Of a DNA stretch of 9,993 nt, positions 6,674 to 9,993 are shown piece by piece. Position numbers and translations under genes: made by a program. Source of the stretch: Methanodesulfokora sp964525965 (lineage in GTDB: Archaea > Korarchaeota > Korarchaeia > Korarchaeales > Korarchaeaceae); the NCBI GenBank assembly GCA_964525965.1, contig CAZGKA010000080.1:1-9993 (forward strand), given 5' to 3'. Each line of letters begins with the position of its first letter. Positions within the stretch are counted from its first letter, which is position 1. Under the pieces are notes generated by a model. The model worked only from the letters and a program-made list of their open reading frames with translations. It was not told the DNA's origin and searched no databases.

Positions 6674-7660
6674 CTAGGAGAACGCCTCCTTGATCCCAGC
6701 TCCCTTGATTATATCCTCTGCCCAGGCAGGATGTTCCTCCTTGATTCTCTTCAGTGGCATCTTGCCGTGGATGTACGTCGGATCCATCGGGAATACTGAC
6801 GGTCTGAAGTGGCCATATCCCAGGTGTACCAGAACGATGAACGTCACGGCGAGAATGGCCTCCTTGAAGTGCATCGTGAAGAGGACCCCGCCCAGAACTC
6901 CCGGGCCGTAAAGGGCCATGATGACGCCGGGTATCCCGAGCACGATTATGCCCCAGTAGACGCCCCAGTACTCGAATAGTTGTTCAGAGTTGTACTTGCC
7001 ATGGGGCACGGACTCCCTCCTGCCTTTCACCGTGCGGGCCAACTCTCTCACCAGGTTCTTCAGGAACTTCTTGCTGTATATCTCGAGCATGGGGAACCGG
7101 CTCCTGAGGCTCTCTCCGCTCCTCTTCCACATCAAAGCTTCAGCCGTGTACTGTGTGAAGTGCAGTATAACAAGAACGCCCATGATTATCCCGGAGTAAA
7201 CGTGTATTGAGAACAGAAGGGCCCTGTCGGCCAGGTTCCAATGTACGGCCAGACCGGTGCAGGCGCACACGAAGAACGTGACCATTATCCATATGTGCTG
7301 TATCCTCTGCCACGCGCTGAACCTCTCCACCCAGACGTCCCTCTTGGCCTCGCTGCTCCCGTAGTACCTCCTCCACTTTCCAGCCTCTCTAGCTTCAAGA
7401 GCTAGATGACCGAGCACCCACCACGTCCCGACTATAGCGATGATCACTATCAACAGGTCAAAGGCCAGGGAGATCAGGTTCCTCCACCAGGCCATGCTCG
7501 TCAGATCAAACTCGGAGATCAGGCTCGAGAAGAGGGAACTTCCGTGGGAGGTCAGGTAAGATATGGCAAACTCATAGGTCAGAGCCCATCCCATCACCAC
7601 GACGATGGCCGTTGCTATGATGCTTCCCAGAAGCCTGGGGGTCAGGTATCTCTCGTCCAT
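6674..7660 (-). CDS. Cytochrome b561 / formate dehydrogenase gamma-like membrane subunit
   Basis: This is a probable dihaem b membrane protein linking an extracytoplasmic partner to the quinone pool. Hydrophobic helices lie at about residues 10-35, 60-85, 121-143, 150-172, 234-252 and 257-282. Likely haem ligands lie in motifs typical of the FdhI/HydC/cytochrome b561 family: RIQHIW (H122), SIHVYSG (H153), TMHFKEA (H264) and VHLGYGHF (H279/H284). The C-terminal tail with MDPTYIHGKMP and EEHPAWAEDI resembles family members found beside multihaem cytochromes. ATG at 7660 follows GGTGGGGGT and starts 14 nt after the preceding stop; the in-frame GTG at 7672 is a poorer choice. Its neighbour, the dihaem cytochrome encoded just upstream, is the obvious redox partner. 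No catalytic dehydrogenase or hydrogenase subunit lies nearby, so the direction of electron flow is unknown. Confidence 0.85.
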   Translation of the reverse strand: MDERYLTPRLLGSIIATAIVVVMGWALTYEFAISYLTSHGSSLFSSLISEFDLTSMAWWRNLISLAFDLLIVIIAIVGTWWVLGHLALEAREAGKWRRYYGSSEAKRDVWVERFSAWQRIQHIWIMVTFFVCACTGLAVHWNLADRALLFSIHVYSGIIMGVLVILHFTQYTAEALMWKRSGESLRSRFPMLEIYSKKFLKNLVRELARTVKGRRESVPHGKYNSEQLFEYWGVYWGIIVLGIPGVIMALYGPGVLGGVLFTMHFKEAILAVTFIVLVHLGYGHFRPSVFPMDPTYIHGKMPLKRIKEEHPAWAEDIIKGAGIKEAFS

Positions 7661-7674
7661 GAGGACCCCCACCC

Positions 7675-8706
7675 CTATTTAGATTCCTTCTCGCTCTTTG
7701 CCGCCCTTTCCTTCTTCTCCGACTTGAGCAGATATCCCCATATCCCCGCAGCGGTTCCCACGGCTGCTGTGGTGAGGGTTCCCGCTAATATCAGATCTCT
7801 GGCCTGGTTTACCGATCCTCCTCCCAGGCCGGTGCTCACTATGCTGTAGGCGTGAGGTCTCATGTCCTTGTGGCAGGTCTCGCACTCCATCATTCCTCTG
7901 GTGAACTGACCCTCCTCGTAGTTCTTTCCTTTGAAGTGGCAGGTTCTACACGAAGCTGTCTCAGATGAGAAGGGAATTGCTGCCACAGTCTCCAGTTCGC
8001 CCCTAGCGGCGGCATTGAGGAGTTTGACGGCCTCCGCTACGGTATCTCCTACCAACCGAGCGCACCTCTCCGATCTCTCCGCCGACCCGCTGGCGTATCC
8101 CGACTTCTCGCACCACCTGGTCACCGACACATGACAGAGCACCGACCCGCTGACGCTCTGGGGGAGGGGCTTGTCGCTTTTGTATTTCTTCACGAGGAAC
8201 TGGTGGTTCACGGCATACTCGTTGCTTATCTTCGTGGGGAGGGGAGTTGCCTCGTACCACCTCATGAGCTTCTTCCCCACGGCCTTCCAATCCTTTGTAA
8301 CTATGTTCACGGCGGAGAGAGAGCCGTTGAGGGCTCCGCAGAGCGAGGCCCATCCAACCACTCCTCCAGCGCCGTACCTCATGAGGGTCGGCAGCTCCTC
8401 ATGCTTCTCCAAAGCCTCCTCAACCTCATCCAACGTGGGTACGGGAAGCAGGGTGTAAGGATAGCCCACTTTCTCTCTGAGCGCCGTTATTATGGCCCAG
8501 AAAGAACCTCCACTACACTCGAAAGCATAATACCCCAGATGCCCAAGCTTTCTTACGTACTCAGGATCAAGCTCTTCGTAAGGCCATGGAAGCTTTGGAA
8601 CCTCCACCTCGGCGGGGGCAGCCGAGAGATCTATGGAAGGCAGCATTGCGCTGGCGGCAACAACAAGAAGGCCCTTAAGGAAGACTCTTCTATTTATATC
8701 AACCAT
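7675..8706 (-). CDS. Tat-exported, membrane-anchored split-Soret-type dihaem cytochrome c (C_GCAxxG_C_C family)
   Basis: The N-terminus has a twin-arginine signal (NRRVFLKG, residues 5-12, then a hydrophobic stretch to about 27). The middle resembles the C_GCAxxG_C_C redox-active family, which includes Desulfovibrio split-Soret cytochrome c. It has C64 (FECSGG), the motif CGALNG (123-128), and C191, C199 and C215 in a segment reading CHVSVTRWC then RCARLVGD. Two haem c sites follow: CRTCH (253-257) and CETCH (275-279). A membrane helix at about 303-325 and a Lys/Glu-rich tail form a C-terminal anchor. Split-Soret proteins bind two stacked haems and an Fe-S cluster; the extra cysteines fit a cluster, but this is inference. 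ATG at 8706 has GGGGGG 3 nt upstream and a TATA box about 34 nt upstream. The longer GTG start at 8781 would lie before that promoter. This is the first gene of the operon and the probable client of the Ccm genes behind it. Its electron donor, acceptor and substrate are unknown. Confidence 0.85.
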   Translation of the reverse strand: MVDINRRVFLKGLLVVAASAMLPSIDLSAAPAEVEVPKLPWPYEELDPEYVRKLGHLGYYAFECSGGSFWAIITALREKVGYPYTLLPVPTLDEVEEALEKHEELPTLMRYGAGGVVGWASLCGALNGSLSAVNIVTKDWKAVGKKLMRWYEATPLPTKISNEYAVNHQFLVKKYKSDKPLPQSVSGSVLCHVSVTRWCEKSGYASGSAERSERCARLVGDTVAEAVKLLNAAARGELETVAAIPFSSETASCRTCHFKGKNYEEGQFTRGMMECETCHKDMRPHAYSIVSTGLGGGSVNQARDLILAGTLTTAAVGTAAGIWGYLLKSEKKERAAKSEKESK

Positions 8707-8737
8707 CTTCCCCCCGGCTGGATGTTCCCTGTCGGCA

Positions 8738-8749
8738 TATAAATTTTTC
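8738..8749 (-). promoter_or_regulatory. TATA box of the cytochrome/ccm operon
   Basis: On the minus strand the sequence GGAAAAATTTATATGCC contains a strong archaeal TATA element (TTTATA, 8743-8738) preceded by an A-rich BRE-like stretch. A start site about 26 nt downstream would fall near 8714, leaving a leader of about 8 nt that carries the GGGGGG ribosome-binding site before ATG at 8706. No other clear promoter is seen between the seven genes, whose spacing runs from a 41-nt overlap to a 62-nt gap. Confidence 0.7.
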
Positions 8750-8759
8750 CATTCAAAAA

Positions 8760-8772
8760 TTAATTTTTCTAA
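8760..8772 (+). repeat. 13-bp repeat TTAATTTTTCTAA, copy 1
   Basis: TTAATTTTTCTAA here is identical to the copy at 8949-8961, and a near-inverted copy lies at 9069-9082. This copy overlaps the palindrome AAAAATTAATTTTT (8755-8768) and sits about 17 bp upstream of the operon TATA box, where a regulator could act. AT-rich composition makes chance similarity possible. Confidence 0.45.
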
Positions 8773-8948
8773 GTCATTCACGTCATCCCATCTAATTCAA
8801 TAAAAATTTAACTAACGCTGCTAAGAGCTTGCTCAGAATAAATCCAATCGTAGGCAGCTTAATTTCTCAAATATCCAGTGATCTTCTCGATATCCAGATA
8901 AACTATCTTTAATATCGGTCTAGAAGGGCTTCAGAGAAAATAGATCTC

Positions 8949-8961
8949 TTAATTTTTCTAA
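8949..8961 (+). repeat. 13-bp repeat TTAATTTTTCTAA, copy 2
   Basis: This is an exact repeat of the word at 8760-8772, 189 bp away, in the same orientation. Confidence 0.45.
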
Positions 8962-9068
8962 AAGGACGAGATCGACTGAAAAGAACGATATCATAGCTCT
9001 TTTCGTTAAGCTTGTTACTACCATGGGAAGCAAGCATACTGATATTTTTCTAGGTCTTTACGAATTTT

Positions 9069-9082
9069 TTAGAAAAAATTAA
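9069..9082 (-). repeat. Near-inverted copy of the 13-bp repeat
   Basis: TTAGAAAAAATTAA is the reverse complement of the 13-bp word with one additional A. It lies beside a T-run, forming an imperfect palindrome (about 9063-9080). Confidence 0.35.
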
Positions 9083-9141
9083 TAGCTAAAATATTATCCT
9101 GATACCGGCAGGTAACGATAAAAAAGCTAATTATAACGGGA

Positions 9142-9203
9142 CGAGGGGCCAATCTTTCGACTTCATGGGCGTCAGCGGGCTCCCTCAGAAACCCCTTGTT
9201 TTT
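9142..9203 (+). ncRNA. Candidate small RNA or terminator-like hairpin in a GC-rich island
   Basis: Within AT-rich DNA, a GC-rich stretch begins at about 9138. CGAGGGG (9142-9148) can pair with CCCCTTG (9192-9198), counting one G-U pair, and the stem is followed directly by five T residues (9199-9203). GC islands in AT-rich spacers often mark structured RNAs in hyperthermophiles. No C/D-box or H/ACA signature could be assigned. A TATA-like TTATAA at 9131-9136 is too close to place the start at the stem. This is a weak candidate. Confidence 0.22.
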
Positions 9204-9220
9204 ATGCTAACCGACCCCCC

Positions 9221-9240
9221 TACCGGCTCTTACACCGGTA
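9221..9240. repeat. Perfect inverted repeat TACCGG-N8-CCGGTA
   Basis: A 6-bp perfect stem with an 8-nt loop, located in the second half of the GC-rich island and followed by the palindrome GAGCTC overlap at 9241. It could be part of a structured RNA or a protein-binding site. No function can be assigned. Confidence 0.5.
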
Positions 9241-9324
9241 GAGCTCTCACAAGGCGAAAGTTTTTCCTCTAAGGAATTTAGCTGACATCTCTGCTTCTCG
9301 AACGATAACTCCCTTCGAGCAATC

Positions 9325-9332
9325 TTTAAATA
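9325..9332 (+). promoter_or_regulatory. TATA box of the initiator tRNA gene
   Basis: TTTAAATA is a good archaeal TATA element. Its centre is about 26-27 nt before the mature tRNA 5' end at 9355, so transcription would begin at or very near the first tRNA nucleotide. Confidence 0.65.
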
Positions 9333-9354
9333 CACAAACTTCAGATATCTTCCC

Positions 9355-9429
9355 AGCGGGGTGGGGCAGCCTGGCCAGCCCGCCGGGCTCATAACCCGGA
9401 GGTCGGTGGTTCAAATCCACCCCCCGCTA
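9355..9429 (+). tRNA. Initiator tRNA-Met (anticodon CAU)
   Basis: The cloverleaf is complete. The acceptor stem is AGCGGGG (9355-9361) with CCCCGCT (9422-9428), and the D stem is GGGC/GCCC. The anticodon stem CCGGG/CCCGG carries loop CTCATAA, and the T stem GGTGG/CCACC carries loop TTCAAAT. The discriminator A is at 9429 and CCA is not encoded. The A1-U72 pair and the three consecutive G-C pairs at the bottom of the anticodon stem are marks of the archaeal initiator tRNA rather than the elongator. There is no intron. The following DNA is very AT-rich, and a convergent gene ends 26 nt away. Confidence 0.96.
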
Positions 9430-9455
9430 TTATTATATAAATATGTATATTACAG

Positions 9456-9993
9456 TTATACACTAATTGTACGGACCGCCTGGAACGCCTCCCGAGCCTC
9501 CGACCATCCCCTCAGGAGCGCCAGGTGATCTCTAAGCTCGGCTTCAGCCTCCTCAACACCGAGGAGCTGCTCTCTTCTGAACCATCTCTCCCGTCCTCTG
9601 CCTCTAATGTACTTATACCTCCTGATCCACTCGAGAGCGGCCTTCCGCGTGCACCCGAACTCCTTCACAATGTCCACCACGTCAGAGAGCTTCTCCCTCT
9701 TCCTCCTACTGACGAACCCGATGATCCGATGGAACCTCCACAAGCTGGGGAAATCGTGAACCTCCAGGGTGTAACATCCTCTCCTCGCCACAGCTTTTCC
9801 TTTGCTGGTGATGACAACCTTTCCGGCCGGATGGCGGAGTCGGAGGAATGACCTGATCCCCATGTCCTCCAGCTCAGCTTCAATTCTCCTTAACAGACCG
9901 AGGTCCGTGTTGAGAGCAGCTAAGCGGTAAGCAAAGCAGCCGTGTGCATTTATATAGCCCGATATGGATCCCTCGCAGTCGAAGAAGGCCCGG
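9456..9993 (-). CDS. LAGLIDADG homing endonuclease, C-terminal part (5' end beyond window)
   Basis: The reading frame is open to the right edge, giving 178 residues and a stop at 9456-9458. The visible part starts with RAFFDCEGS, a second LAGLIDADG-type helix whose acidic residue (E7) is in the catalytic position. Then comes a beta-strand region and the family-typical LWRFHRIIGFVSRRKREKL (about residues 96-114). A basic helical tail with EFGCTRKAALEWIRRYK and RGRERWFRREQ follows and may add DNA contacts. The internal ATG at 9863 would remove the catalytic motif and is not the real start. The C-terminus is not of intein type (no terminal His-Asn), so it is a free-standing or intron-encoded enzyme. 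Its host gene, if any, is outside the window. Confidence 0.85.
   Translation of the reverse strand, partial: RAFFDCEGSISGYINAHGCFAYRLAALNTDLGLLRRIEAELEDMGIRSFLRLRHPAGKVVITSKGKAVARRGCYTLEVHDFPSLWRFHRIIGFVSRRKREKLSDVVDIVKEFGCTRKAALEWIRRYKYIRGRGRERWFRREQLLGVEEAEAELRDHLALLRGWSEAREAFQAVRTISV

Larger units (their letters stand above)
8746..9320. other. AT-rich intergenic region without recognisable gene
   Basis: About 575 nt between the divergently transcribed cytochrome operon and tRNA gene hold no coding sequence I can support in any frame. It is far richer in A+T than its surroundings, except for a GC-rich island at about 9138-9260 (listed separately). It contains several TTTTTCTAA-type words in both orientations, including a perfect 14-bp palindrome at 8755-8768. 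ATATCCAG is also repeated near 8872 and 8891. It may be a regulatory region or a site of past insertion; nothing in the sequence decides this. Confidence 0.6.

Noticed and set aside
8100..8145. Possible third haem site around CHVSV in the dihaem cytochrome
   Set aside because: Only one Cys precedes the His; there is no CxxCH. These cysteines match the family's conserved non-haem positions.
8707..8781. GTG start for the dihaem cytochrome at 8781
   Set aside because: It would put 25 charged residues before the Tat motif and precede the TATA box at 8738-8743.
9207..9392. 61-codon frame on the minus strand
   Set aside because: It overlaps the initiator tRNA and its promoter and has no recognisable protein features.
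1..9993. CRISPR array or insertion sequence
   Set aside because: No regularly spaced repeats with spacers, no transposase, and no terminal inverted repeats with target duplication were seen.

Overview
The window comes from an archaeon, most likely a hyperthermophile. The evidence is archaeal-style TATA boxes, an initiator tRNA-Met with an A1-U72 pair, GC-rich structural RNAs next to AT-rich intergenic DNA, AGG/AGA-rich arginine codons, and a CcmE with the archaeal C-x-x-x-Y haem site. A Thermoproteota- or Korarchaeota-like lineage is plausible, but the phylum cannot be fixed from this sequence alone.

Layout. Positions 1-715 are the 3' third of a 23S rRNA gene (+), followed about 120 bp later by a complete RNase P RNA gene (+, 838-1134). 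From 8706 down to 1119 runs one tight seven-gene operon on the minus strand: a Tat-exported, membrane-anchored dihaem cytochrome of the split-Soret / C_GCAxxG_C_C family; a cytochrome b561/FdhI-like membrane subunit; then ccmC, ccmE, ccmA, ccmB and ccmF. A TATA box sits just upstream of the first gene. An AT-rich spacer of about 0.6 kb (8746-9320) follows. After it come an initiator tRNA-Met gene (+, 9355-9429) and the 3' part of a LAGLIDADG homing-endonuclease gene (-) that runs off the right edge.

How the genes work together. The operon appears to be a self-contained electron-transfer module that carries its own maturation machinery. The cytochrome b would exchange electrons with the quinone pool and pass them to or from the extracytoplasmic dihaem cytochrome. 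CcmC, CcmE, CcmA, CcmB and CcmF would move haem and ligate it to the two CxxCH motifs. CcmE has Cys instead of the classical haem-binding His, and no CcmD, CcmG, CcmH or CcmI is visible. This is the layout of the variant 'System I*' Ccm pathway. CcmF and CcmC both carry large extra extracytoplasmic domains.

The most unexpected observations are in the RNAs. Ungapped alignment from memory to E. coli 23S rRNA puts substitutions at near-universal positions: U2504C, A2453G and U2554C in the peptidyl-transferase and A-loop region, and G2661A in the sarcin-ricin loop. The RNase P RNA lacks the normally universal bulged U of helix P4. These need an alignment and read-level check before they are believed.
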